A DNA stretch of 26,083 bases. Source: a bacterium UBP8_UBA6595. GTDB taxonomy: Bacteria > Margulisbacteria > Marinamargulisbacteria > UBA6595. Positions 15,420-22,896 of the stretch are shown piece by piece. Position numbers and translations under genes: made by a program. Positions within the stretch are counted from its first letter, which is position 1; every line of letters starts with the position of its first letter. Under the pieces are notes generated by a model. That model worked only from the letters and a program-made list of their open reading frames with translations. It was not told the DNA's origin and ran no database searches. The stretch lies in NCBI GenBank assembly GCA_002433595.1, contig DJIL01000048.1, positions 17,031 through 43,113 on the forward strand, read 5' to 3'.

Positions 15420-16033
15420 AGCTATCAAAAACAGCCGCTTATAAAACATTTACAGAGCCGCTAGTATCCGCCAACCCCATTTCAGTGGCGGTTTTGGGGA
15501 TCTGTTCAGCCTTAGCCGTCACGACTCAGGTTTTGCCGTCAATAGTCATGATGCTGGCCATGACGTTTGTATTGGCGTCATCCAATGTAGTGATTTCACT
15601 ATTGCGGAATTATATACCTAAAAATATTCGAATTATCGTTGAACTGGTCATAATTGCTTCGTTGGTTATTTTGGCGGATCAGTTACTCAAAGCATTTTTG
15701 TATGATGTTAGTAAGCAATTATCGGTATTTGTATCACTGATTGTCACCAATTGTATTATTATGGGACGAGCAGAAGCCTTTGCGCTGGGCAATGGCCCCT
15801 GGTTATCGTTTTGGGACGGGTTGGGAAATGGGCTAGGATATGGTTATATTTTGGTTGTCGTTTCAGCCTTTCGGGAGTTGTTGGGTGCCGGTTCTTTGCT
15901 GGGTATTCAAATTGTTCCAGACGCTGCGTATGCGGCTGGGTACGTTGATATGGGGCTTATGGTATTGGCTCCGGGTGTATTTATTACAATTGGTTTATTG
16001 GTGTGGTTGCAAAATAAGTGGACGGGTCGGTAA
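15416..16033 (+). CDS. nqrD: Na+-NQR subunit D
   Basis: The 205-residue membrane protein has about six helices and pairs with NqrE in an inverted arrangement to hold an iron centre within the membrane. The two conserved half-sites are present: Cys30 in LGICSALAVT and Cys113 in VTNCIIMGRAEA. The block FALGNGPWLSFWDGLGNGLGYG matches the family closely. It overlaps nqrC by ATGA and ends directly before the nqrE ATG with no gap, which suggests strict translational coupling. Length agrees with the Vibrio subunit (about 210). Confidence 0.95.
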   Translation: MKLSKTAAYKTFTEPLVSANPISVAVLGICSALAVTTQVLPSIVMMLAMTFVLASSNVVISLLRNYIPKNIRIIVELVIIASLVILADQLLKAFLYDVSKQLSVFVSLIVTNCIIMGRAEAFALGNGPWLSFWDGLGNGLGYGYILVVVSAFRELLGAGSLLGIQIVPDAAYAAGYVDMGLMVLAPGVFITIGLLVWLQNKWTGR

Positions 16034-16645
16034 ATGGAAGCATTAATTAGTTTATTTGTAGAATCAGTTTTTATTAACAATATTTTACTCGCGCTTTTTT
16101 TAGGCATGTGTACATTCTTGGCGTGTTCAAAAAACATTTTTACTGCCCACAAGTTGGGTTTAGCGGTTATTTTTGTGCTAAGCATTACCGTTCCAACCAA
16201 TTGGTTGATCAATCATTTCTTATTATCTCCGGGTGCATTGGCGTGGATGGGGTTGCCAACCGTTGATTTGAGTTTTTTACATTTGGTGGTCTTTATTGCA
16301 ACGATTGCTGCCATGGTTCAAATTGTAGAAATGGTTATGGAGCGTTATGATCCCGCGTTACACAGCTCATTGGGAATATTTTTGCCATTAATCGCTGTAA
16401 ACTGTGCTATTTTAGGGACATCGCTATTTATGCGTGAGCGGCAGTATAATTTTTCCGAGTCGGTTGTGTTTGGTCTGGGTTCTGGAATCGGTTGGTATCT
16501 AGCGATTGTTGCGATGGCGGCGGTTCTTCAGAAGTTGCGATATGCAGATTTACCCAAGGGCTTGGATGGATTTGCCATTAATATGATTACAACCGGGTTA
16601 ATAGCAATGGCCTTTATGGCATTTGCGGGGATAAAATTATCATGA
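16034..16645 (+). CDS. nqrE: Na+-NQR subunit E
   Basis: The 203-residue membrane protein is the partner of NqrD. It carries the corresponding iron-ligand cysteines, Cys26 in FLGMCTFLAC and Cys124 in AVNCAILGTS, in two pseudo-symmetric three-helix halves. The block MVQIVEMVMERYDPALHSSLGIFLPLI is characteristic. An extra cysteine, Cys31, lies close to the first. It starts on the base after the nqrD stop codon and overlaps nqrF by ATGA. Length is close to the usual 198. Confidence 0.95.
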   Translation: MEALISLFVESVFINNILLALFLGMCTFLACSKNIFTAHKLGLAVIFVLSITVPTNWLINHFLLSPGALAWMGLPTVDLSFLHLVVFIATIAAMVQIVEMVMERYDPALHSSLGIFLPLIAVNCAILGTSLFMRERQYNFSESVVFGLGSGIGWYLAIVAMAAVLQKLRYADLPKGLDGFAINMITTGLIAMAFMAFAGIKLS

Positions 16646-17862
16646 TTACATATGTAGCTAGCTTTCTAGTGTTTACAGGTATTATTATGTTACTGGTTTT
16701 AGTATTGTATATTATTCAGACGCGTGTCGTTCAAACAGCCGACTGTTTGGTTTTAATTAACGGTGATGCAGACAAAAGCCCCACAGTGGCATCGGGTACT
16801 AATTTGTTAACAGCCTTATCCGATGAGAAAATCTTTATTCCATCGGCATGTGGTGGAGGCGGAAGTTGTGCCATGTGTAAAGTACAGGTGTTGGAAGGGG
16901 GCGGGGATGTGCTGCCCACGGAGTTACCGCATTTATCCTTAAATGAACGCAAAAATAATGTGCGATTGGGTTGTCAGGTCAAAGTCAAATCCGATATTAA
17001 AATTAAAATACCCGATGAGATTTTTAGCATTCAAAAATTTACTTGCGAAGTCGTGTCCAATGAGAATGTGGCTACATTTATTAAAGAGCTTGTTCTGAAA
17101 CTTCCTAAAGGGATGGCGTTTGATTTTACAGCCGGTGGGTATATTCAAACCTATATTCCACCGTATGATTTATCATTTCAATCATTTGATATCGAAGATG
17201 AATACAAAGACGAATGGAATAAGTATAATTTATGGGACTTAAATGCGAGCAATGACGAAGAAGTCTTTCGGGCCTATTCAATGGCGAGTTACCCGGGCGA
17301 TGACAATGTAATTATTTTGAATGTCCGCATTGCCACCCCGCCACCCGGGCAGGATGTCTTGCCAGGGATTGGGTCGTCGTACATATTTAACCTAAAGCCA
17401 GGAGATACCATTGAGTTAAGTGGTGCCTATGGAGACTTTTTTGCCAAAGATACCGACAGAGAAATGTGTTTTATTGGTGGCGGAGCGGGTATGGCACCCA
17501 TGCGCAGTCATATTTTTGACCAGCTCAAACGATTAAGTAGTAACCGTCGAATCACGTTTTGGTATGGGGCTCGGTCGCGGCGTGAAATGTTTTACGATGA
17601 TGAGTTTAAAGCGTTGGCAAAACAGAATCCCAACTTTACGTACCACGTCGCATTATCCGATCCTCAGGCTAACGATAAATGGGATGGATACCAAGGGTTT
17701 ATTCATAATGTACTAAAAAACGAGTATTTGGATAAGCATGATGATCCTACAGAAATCGAATATTATTTGTGTGGACCACCCATGATGCTGTCTGCATCAA
17801 TGGGCATGCTTGACGCGATTGGTGTTGAAACTGAGATGATTGCATTTGATGATTTTGGCTAG
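16642..17862 (+). CDS. nqrF: Na+-NQR subunit F (NADH dehydrogenase subunit)
   Basis: The 406-residue subunit takes electrons from NADH. A membrane helix (about 3-26) is followed by a 2Fe-2S ferredoxin domain with Cys70, 76, 79 and 111, matching the spacing known from Vibrio. Next come an FAD domain with RAYSMASYP (210-218) and an NADH domain with FIGGGAGMAPMRSH (277-290) and YYLCGPPMM, whose cysteine is residue 377. The C-terminal Phe-Asp-Asp-Phe-Gly is conserved. It overlaps nqrE by ATGA and lies 3 bp before apbE. All cofactor sites are intact, so the complex should be functional. Confidence 0.96.
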   Translation: MITYVASFLVFTGIIMLLVLVLYIIQTRVVQTADCLVLINGDADKSPTVASGTNLLTALSDEKIFIPSACGGGGSCAMCKVQVLEGGGDVLPTELPHLSLNERKNNVRLGCQVKVKSDIKIKIPDEIFSIQKFTCEVVSNENVATFIKELVLKLPKGMAFDFTAGGYIQTYIPPYDLSFQSFDIEDEYKDEWNKYNLWDLNASNDEEVFRAYSMASYPGDDNVIILNVRIATPPPGQDVLPGIGSSYIFNLKPGDTIELSGAYGDFFAKDTDREMCFIGGGAGMAPMRSHIFDQLKRLSSNRRITFWYGARSRREMFYDDEFKALAKQNPNFTYHVALSDPQANDKWDGYQGFIHNVLKNEYLDKHDDPTEIEYYLCGPPMMLSASMGMLDAIGVETEMIAFDDFG

Positions 17863-17865
17863 TTA

Positions 17866-18831
17866 ATGGGAAAAACAGCCGCCGCGACGCGTGCGATGAG
17901 TCTGACAAGGCGATATGCCATGAATCGATGGCGGATTGGATTTATTCTATTATTTTTTGTCCTTGTCTTGTATTTTTGGCCCCGGGAAACAGTGATACAG
18001 GGTCAGACAATGGGTACGACCTATCAAATTAAGTATTGGTCTCGACGGCCGTATCTCAAAGCAGGCATTGCACGCACCAGCGCTGCTGAGCTGGATCGGT
18101 TGGTACAAATTTTCTCAACGTATCACGCTAATACGGAGATTCAAAAACTAAATCAATCGGGGGGCACGCATACTCTGTCACCGGACATGCAAGTTGTGCT
18201 GGAAACAGCCTTGGCTATTGCCAAGAAAACTCACGGCGCTTATGACATTACAGTGGAGCCTTTGTATGCATTGTGGGGGTTTAAAGATCACGCCATTCAG
18301 GTGCCATCAGCAGTGGCTATTCAACGCACCCGTGCCCGTGTTGGGTACCAACAATTAAAGTTAGTCGGCAATCAATTAACTAAGCCTGAGCCGGTGCAGT
18401 TGGATGTGTCATCATTAGCCAAGGGGTATGCGGTGGATCAATTGGCTGAATTAGTAGCCGATCGTGTCAATAACTTTATGATTGAAATAGGGGGAGAAGT
18501 TGTGGCACGTGGGCAATCACTGCGCAAGCAGGCGTGGGTGGTTGGCATTGAGGATCCCCATCAGCCGGGTCGTGTAAAGCAGCCGGTATCATTATATAAC
18601 GAAGCGCTGGCGACCAGTGGTACATACCGAAATACCACCACAATTGATGGTAAAAATTATGCGCATGTGCTGGACCCACGCACAGGGTACCCCGTGCAGC
18701 TGGGCATTGACTCAGTATCGGTTAAAGCCCCAACGTGTATGCTAGCTGACGCGTGGGCTACTGCCTTGTTGTTAATTAAACCGGACGATGCACACGCACT
18801 TGTCCCAGATACTCTACGCATCTATGACTAA
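17866..18831 (+). CDS. apbE: FAD:protein FMN transferase ApbE
   Basis: The 321-residue protein attaches FMN from FAD to threonines in SGAT motifs, which are present in NqrB and NqrC. Matches run the full length: QTMGTTYQIKYW, the FSTYHANTEIQKLN block, GAYDITVEPLYALWGF, LDVSSLAKGYAVD, FMIEIGGEVVARG, ATSGTYRN, HVLDPRTGYPV and the metal-binding ADAWATALL. The N-terminus (about 24-40) is one hydrophobic helix without a lipobox, so it is probably membrane-anchored and faces outward. The start is uncertain: ATGs at 17866, 17896 and 17920 are all in frame, and none has a strong ribosome-binding site. Its stop overlaps the convergent cvpA stop by 4 bp. Confidence 0.94.
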   Translation: MGKTAAATRAMSLTRRYAMNRWRIGFILLFFVLVLYFWPRETVIQGQTMGTTYQIKYWSRRPYLKAGIARTSAAELDRLVQIFSTYHANTEIQKLNQSGGTHTLSPDMQVVLETALAIAKKTHGAYDITVEPLYALWGFKDHAIQVPSAVAIQRTRARVGYQQLKLVGNQLTKPEPVQLDVSSLAKGYAVDQLAELVADRVNNFMIEIGGEVVARGQSLRKQAWVVGIEDPHQPGRVKQPVSLYNEALATSGTYRNTTTIDGKNYAHVLDPRTGYPVQLGIDSVSVKAPTCMLADAWATALLLIKPDDAHALVPDTLRIYD

Positions 18832-19331
18832 GGGTTTAAACGGGGATACCAATCGGGACCGAATGGTATCGCGGCATCTAAACAGGCAGACGCAATGGGT
18901 TGAATCCATGGCATGGTGTATCGAATAATCGCCGATTCTTGAAACCCGGGGGTTTCAAGCGCAAGAAAAACAACCAGACACGGGATCATAATACCCAATC
19001 CTTTAATACCACCCAAGACCCCACCGAGAATGCGGTTTACAGGCCCCAAGGCCGTTAAATGAACGATGCGATGCAACAGCATACCCAGTCCCATGACACT
19101 TAATAAAATAAGGGCCCAAATGACAATAAAGCCAGCAATCGCCTGATAGTCAGGAGGGATTCGAAAAATAGACCCCAGGTGATGCCCCAGCCCAGCATGA
19201 TACCGACTAGCAATATACAGCCCCCCTAAAATGGCACTAATGTCAGTTAATTGACGCAAGCATCCCCGACGAATTCCTAGAACACAAAAAAACCCAAGAA
19301 CCCCAAGAATAATATAGTCAATCAGTGTCAC
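18828..19331 (-). CDS. cvpA: CvpA-family membrane protein
   Basis: The 167-residue protein has four hydrophobic segments (about 4-20, 28-46, 63-86 and 107-127). It carries the CvpA family signatures: IRRGCLRQLTDI near the N-terminus and LGPVNRILGGVLGGIKG (94-110), where the NRxxGxxxGxxKG motif is clear. CvpA is needed for colicin V production in E. coli; its general role, probably in envelope homeostasis, is not well known. It overlaps purE by 4 bp (ATGA on the minus strand), so the two are co-transcribed; cvpA with purine genes is also found elsewhere. Its stop codon overlaps that of the convergent apbE. Confidence 0.87.
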   Translation of the reverse strand: MTLIDYIILGVLGFFCVLGIRRGCLRQLTDISAILGGLYIASRYHAGLGHHLGSIFRIPPDYQAIAGFIVIWALILLSVMGLGMLLHRIVHLTALGPVNRILGGVLGGIKGLGIMIPCLVVFLALETPGFQESAIIRYTMPWIQPIASACLDAAIPFGPDWYPRLNP

Positions 19332-19786
19332 GCGTTGAAAGTGGCCCGGAATTTTCGCAACGATTCTTTCACTGAATCATCATGAATGGCAATCATTTCC
19401 ATAGCTAGAATAGCTGCGTTTTTAGCCCCGTTGACGGCCACGGTTGCGACGGGAATTCCTGGCGGCATTTGAACAATGGACATTAGCGCATCCAAGCCAT
19501 CAAAGCTGGAGCGAATGGGCACCCCAATGACGGGGGTGGTTGTTGTGTAAGCGGCCACCACGCCGGGCAAATGCGCAGCCATGCCAGCAGCGGCAATAAT
19601 CACACTGCTGGTGGCCTCAAACTCAGCCACTAAGGCTTTAACTTTGTCTGGATTTCGATGCGCCGATGCAACATGCAAGTCGTTGGCAATGCCATACTCG
19701 GTTAAAAATTCACTGGCTTTTTCCATCACGGGCAAGTCCGACTTGGATCCCATAATAATGCCGACGTGTGGTTTTGTTTGTGTCAT
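19328..19786 (-). CDS. purE: N5-carboxyaminoimidazole ribonucleotide mutase PurE (class I)
   Basis: The 152-residue protein performs the PurE step of purine synthesis, converting N5-CAIR to CAIR. Conserved elements are IIMGSKSDLPVM (10-21), VASAHRNP with catalytic His43, AAAGMAAHLPGVVAA, and PVIGVPIRS followed by GLDALMSIVQMPPGIPVATVAV and NAAILA. The SAHRNP form points to class I, which normally works with PurK; no purK is in this window. AAGGAG lies 8 nt upstream of the ATG on the minus strand. It follows the kinase gene by 83 bp and overlaps cvpA by 4 bp. Confidence 0.96.
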   Translation of the reverse strand: MTQTKPHVGIIMGSKSDLPVMEKASEFLTEYGIANDLHVASAHRNPDKVKALVAEFEATSSVIIAAAGMAAHLPGVVAAYTTTTPVIGVPIRSSFDGLDALMSIVQMPPGIPVATVAVNGAKNAAILAMEMIAIHDDSVKESLRKFRATFNA

Positions 19787-19863
19787 GTGGCGTACTCCTT
19801 AATTATATACTATTAGTTTTTATGCTTTGCTCTAAGCTAACCGTTACTTAATAACTGGGATCT

Positions 19864-19893
19864 AGTATATCAACAATGAATGCCTGTCGCCAA
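19864..19893 (-). promoter_or_regulatory. Putative purE promoter at the kinase stop codon
   Basis: On the minus strand TTGGCG (19893-19888) is followed after 18 bp by TATACT (19869-19864), next to the kinase stop codon. Unlike the other promoters of this pattern it would leave a leader of about 70 nt. A second TATAAT lies nearer purE but lacks a -35. The decamer TGATATACTA is shared with the trpB promoter. Confidence 0.4.
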
Positions 19894-20895
19894 CTTATCA
19901 ACACTGAAATGCTGGCTTAACCAATTAGAAAATTGATTACGAATGGTCGGCATGGAGTAGCGGGTATTGGGGTTTGTTACGGTGCAATTAGCAATCAATG
20001 CCGGTATTGTTTTGACCAGATTGGCTGGCCACGTGCGTAGTCGTATGCCCTGACGATCATGAATAAGAATAAACACGCTTTTTATCGCTTCGCCTAAGCC
20101 ATAACTGTCAATTTTGGTTAGATCTTCGGGGACTTTGGATGAACATGTCCGATACGCCATGGCTTCCGGTGGGCAATGGGATCCGCCCGTGATACTGGGG
20201 CATGGGTTAGTGCCATTGCGTTCAATCCAAATGCCAAAATCACTAATAATTCCGGAAAAAGACGGGATGTCCATGAGTAAATTATCCAGTTTAACGTCGT
20301 TGTGGATTATCTGATTATTGTGCATATACACAAGGGCATCTGAAACGCCTAAAAAGACAGTAGCAAAAATTGAGGGATCACTCATTTCGACTGTTTGAGA
20401 ATTAATGGGCCGGTAGTAGTTCATAATCAGTACCAATGGTCGCTTGGGCGGTTTAATGGGGTCCTCAATAAAAAAGCATCCCCATACTTTGACAATATTG
20501 GGATGCGACAAGCGTTGGTATGCCGCGAGTTCTCGCCTAGTGCTCAGGTAATCATCGCGAGTTGTTTTTTTAACCGCCACATCAGTATTTTTTTTTTGAG
20601 TATTAATAAAAACCCCACTTCGGACACGGCCATAAGCGCCCCGCCCATAGGTTTCTGTATTGGTGAATAGAAACCAACCCTGAGGGACTGTGACGTAGCG
20701 GTAGCCGGCGGGCTTGTGGTTAGAATTGGCAAGCGGAGTGGCCTCAGACCGGCGACTAAGGGTGTGCGGTATGCTGGGCGGCGAGGGGGAGTCTAGACCC
20801 GGTGGATGGACCGAGCTCTTTGTCTGTGAATGCGGGGCGCCGAGCCGCCTACAATCACGGGCACTGGGTGGCGGGGGGTTAACGGTACCAGACAT
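19870..20895 (-). CDS. Hanks-type Ser/Thr protein kinase
   Basis: The protein of 341 residues has a full eukaryote-like kinase domain at about 75-330. It includes the glycine loop YGRGAYGRV (83-91), VAVK with Lys109, the helix-C Glu122 (RRELAAYQRLSHPNIV), the catalytic loop HNDVKLDNLL (198-207, Asp200, Lys202, Asn205), DFG (219-221), PPE for APE, DSYGLGE and the final Arg312. The Arg of the usual HRD is Asn. The first 70 residues are rich in Pro and Ser and probably disordered; there is no membrane segment or outer sensor domain, so the kinase is cytoplasmic. I chose the ATG at 20895: the frame continues upstream to 21039, but that part lies antisense inside trpB. It is divergent from trpB across 20 bp. 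The substrate is unknown. Confidence 0.9.
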   Translation of the reverse strand: MSGTVNPPPPSARDCRRLGAPHSQTKSSVHPPGLDSPSPPSIPHTLSRRSEATPLANSNHKPAGYRYVTVPQGWFLFTNTETYGRGAYGRVRSGVFINTQKKNTDVAVKKTTRDDYLSTRRELAAYQRLSHPNIVKVWGCFFIEDPIKPPKRPLVLIMNYYRPINSQTVEMSDPSIFATVFLGVSDALVYMHNNQIIHNDVKLDNLLMDIPSFSGIISDFGIWIERNGTNPCPSITGGSHCPPEAMAYRTCSSKVPEDLTKIDSYGLGEAIKSVFILIHDRQGIRLRTWPANLVKTIPALIANCTVTNPNTRYSMPTIRNQFSNWLSQHFSVDKLATGIHC

Positions 20896-20908
20896 AGGCT
20901 GATATACT
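20879..20908 (+). promoter_or_regulatory. Putative trpB promoter, leaderless layout
   Basis: TTAACG (20879-20884) is followed after 18 bp by TATACT (20903-20908). The trpB ATG at 20916 is only 7 nt past the -10 box, so transcription should start at or next to the ATG. There is no Shine-Dalgarno sequence. The -35 and part of the spacer lie inside the 5' end of the divergent kinase gene. Confidence 0.5.
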
Positions 20909-20933
20909 AAACCCAATGACAACAATAAATCAA
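20904..20933 (-). promoter_or_regulatory. Putative kinase promoter overlapping that of trpB
   Basis: On the minus strand TTGATT (20933-20928) is followed after 18 bp by TAGTAT (20909-20904), which overlaps the trpB -10 box on the other strand. The kinase ATG lies 8 nt further on. Its -35 lies inside trpB codons. The two polymerases could not bind at once, so the genes are expected to compete. Confidence 0.4.
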
Positions 20934-22082
20934 CCCGGGTTTTTCGGCGAGTATGGGGGGCAATATGTCCCTGAGACATTAGTCCCAGTGCTGGCCCACT
21001 TGACCCAAGCGATGACGGATATTCTAGAGACCCCCTCATTTAAACGCGAACTGGCCGATTATTACACCCATTACATTGGCCGGCCGTCGCCGGTGTATCA
21101 CGCCAAACGCTTAACAGAGTATTGTGGAGGGGCGCAAATTTTTTTCAAACGCGATGAGCTGAATCACACGGGTGCGCATAAAATTAATAACTGTGTGGGC
21201 CAGTTGCTGCTGGCCAAACATATGAAAAAAAAACGGATTATTGCTGAAACCGGTGCCGGGCAACACGGTGTGGCAACCGCTACAGTCTGTGCGTTGTTTG
21301 GCCTGCCGTGTGTGGTATATATGGGGGCCAAAGATATTGAACGCCAAAAGCCCAATGTGAGCCGCATGCGGTTGCTGGGCGCAACTATTGTGCCTGTTAC
21401 TGCGGGCCAAGGAACCCTAAAAGATGCCATGAATGAAGCCATTCGGGATTGGGTGGCTAACGTGGACACAACCTATTATGCCATTGGTACAGCGGCCGGT
21501 CCGCATCCATACCCTACACTAGTGCGTCATTTTCAGTCTGTTATTGGCCAAGAAGTTAAAACGGCATTTCAATCCCAATTCAACGCATTGCCAGATACCC
21601 TGGTGGCTTGTTTGGGGGGTGGGTCAAATGCGATCGGCTTGTTTGCGCCATTTTTGGAGGACTCCACTGTCAATTTAGTCGGCGTTGAACCCGAGGGGGC
21701 TGCCCCGCTGGCCTATGGTAAGCCAGGCGTTTTGCACGGGAATAAAACCTATTTGCTGCAAGACGACAACGGGCAAATTGCGAGTACGCATTCAATTTCA
21801 GCCGGCTTGGATTACCCCGGTATTGGGCCGGAACATAGTTGTTTGAAGGATACCGGTCGGGTTACGTATACTACCGTAACCGATTCAGAGGCCTTGGATG
21901 CCTTTCAACTGTGCGCCCAGTACGAAGGGATTATTCCAGCTCTGGAACCGGCCCATGCCTTAGCTCATGTGCTGAAATTAGCCCCAACACTGGCCCAATC
22001 GCACCGCCTGGTTATGAATTTGTGTGGGCGTGGGGATAAAGATTTGGATGCTGTCGCCAATCATTTGGGGTGGACGGCGTGA
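20916..22082 (+). CDS. trpB: Tryptophan synthase beta subunit
   Basis: The 388-residue protein joins indole and serine to make tryptophan with pyridoxal phosphate. It has FGEYGGQYVPETL (10-22), the PLP lysine Lys89 in HTGAHKINN, the catalytic Glu111 in IIAETGAGQHGVATA, and the phosphate-binding CLGGGSNAIG. The later SAGLDYPGIGPEHS and NLCGRGDKD are also diagnostic of TrpB1. Length is normal. trpA follows with a GTGA overlap. No other trp gene is present, so the pair may be part of a scattered pathway, or may use external indole or indole glycerol phosphate. The ATG has no ribosome-binding site and seems to be at the very 5' end of the mRNA. Confidence 0.97.
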   Translation: MTTINQPGFFGEYGGQYVPETLVPVLAHLTQAMTDILETPSFKRELADYYTHYIGRPSPVYHAKRLTEYCGGAQIFFKRDELNHTGAHKINNCVGQLLLAKHMKKKRIIAETGAGQHGVATATVCALFGLPCVVYMGAKDIERQKPNVSRMRLLGATIVPVTAGQGTLKDAMNEAIRDWVANVDTTYYAIGTAAGPHPYPTLVRHFQSVIGQEVKTAFQSQFNALPDTLVACLGGGSNAIGLFAPFLEDSTVNLVGVEPEGAAPLAYGKPGVLHGNKTYLLQDDNGQIASTHSISAGLDYPGIGPEHSCLKDTGRVTYTTVTDSEALDAFQLCAQYEGIIPALEPAHALAHVLKLAPTLAQSHRLVMNLCGRGDKDLDAVANHLGWTA

Positions 22083-22846
22083 GCATGCGTATTGCGACGG
22101 CTTTTCAGACGCACAAAAAATGCGTCATTCCCTTTATCACGGCCAACTTCCCGTCTCGAGAGGTGTTTTTAGATATTTTATACCAATTACCCGAGTATGG
22201 CGCTAGTATGATTGAAATTGGGATTCCATTTTCAGACCCAATGGCCGATGGCCCGGTTATTCAAGCCACCAGCTTTCAAGCCATACACGCCGGGTTTTCA
22301 ATTGGAGAGCTTCTAGCAGACATTAAAAAATTCCGTAGTCAACAGCCCCAAATCCCCGTGATTCTAATGAGCTATACCAACCCTGTAATTCAATACGGTG
22401 ATACCCGTTTTTATACGGATGCTCAGTCGGCTGGTGTAGACGGGGTTTTGCTCGTGGATCGAGCCACCAGTGCCGTGCCCAATTATTCCCCCTGCGTTGC
22501 CGATATTCGTCTAATCGCGCCAACGACATCTCCGGACCGGTTCCATGCCATTCATGCACAGGCTAGTGGATTTTTGTATTATGTGTCCGTGACGGGTGTC
22601 ACCGGGACTCAAACACCAGATCCTCAGGTCATTGCGACACATTTAGCGGAATTAACGCCCAAACGATTGCCAATGGTCATTGGGTTTGGTATTCAGTCGG
22701 TTGCGTTGGCTACAGCCATGGCTGCATTGGCGGATGGGGTGGTTGTGGGATCCAGTTTTTTAAAGCCGTTATTAGCTGATTCAGGATCAGCGGTAGTGCA
22801 GCAGCAACTTCAGTATATCCGCGCAATTTCTGAGTCAATTGCTTGA
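22079..22846 (+). CDS. trpA: Tryptophan synthase alpha subunit
   Basis: The protein of 255 residues splits indole-3-glycerol phosphate to indole, which passes to TrpB. The catalytic Glu46 (MIEIGIPFSDP) and Asp57 (MADGPVIQ) are present, as is the family block GFLYYVSVTGVTG and the phosphate-binding IGFGIQS and GVVVGSSF. The usual PLLLV region reads GVDGVLLVD. Three starts are possible: GTG at 22070, GTG at 22079 and ATG at 22085. I chose 22079 because it overlaps the trpB stop as GTGA, like many junctions here, with GGGGTGG a few bases upstream. The stop codon lies inside the -35 box of the infC promoter. Confidence 0.95.
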   Translation: MSMRIATAFQTHKKCVIPFITANFPSREVFLDILYQLPEYGASMIEIGIPFSDPMADGPVIQATSFQAIHAGFSIGELLADIKKFRSQQPQIPVILMSYTNPVIQYGDTRFYTDAQSAGVDGVLLVDRATSAVPNYSPCVADIRLIAPTTSPDRFHAIHAQASGFLYYVSVTGVTGTQTPDPQVIATHLAELTPKRLPMVIGFGIQSVALATAMAALADGVVVGSSFLKPLLADSGSAVVQQQLQYIRAISESIA

Positions 22847-22872
22847 CAAAATGTCATTGGTTTTGATAGGAT
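22843..22872 (+). promoter_or_regulatory. infC promoter
   Basis: A perfect TTGACA (22843-22848), overlapping the trpA stop codon, is followed after 18 bp by TAGGAT (22867-22872, four of six matches). Transcription would start near 22879, leaving about 15 nt before the start codon: room for the ribosome-binding site but not for a structured L20-type leader. Confidence 0.6.
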
Positions 22873-22881
22873 TTCACCATT

Positions 22882-22896
22882 GGAGGACATGTAATA
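22882..22896 (+). promoter_or_regulatory. infC ribosome-binding site with AUA start and overlapping AUG-UAA
   Basis: GGAGG (22882-22886) sits 7 nt before ATA at 22894, the right distance for a start codon. Between them ATG (22889-22891) is followed at once by TAA (22892-22894), whose last base is the first base of the ATA. The ATG is only 2 nt from GGAGG, too close for efficient use. Confidence 0.6.

Noticed and set aside
20896..21039. N-terminal extension of the kinase frame to 21039
   Set aside because: It would lie antisense within the conserved start of trpB, and promoter-like sequence separates it from the ATG at 20895.
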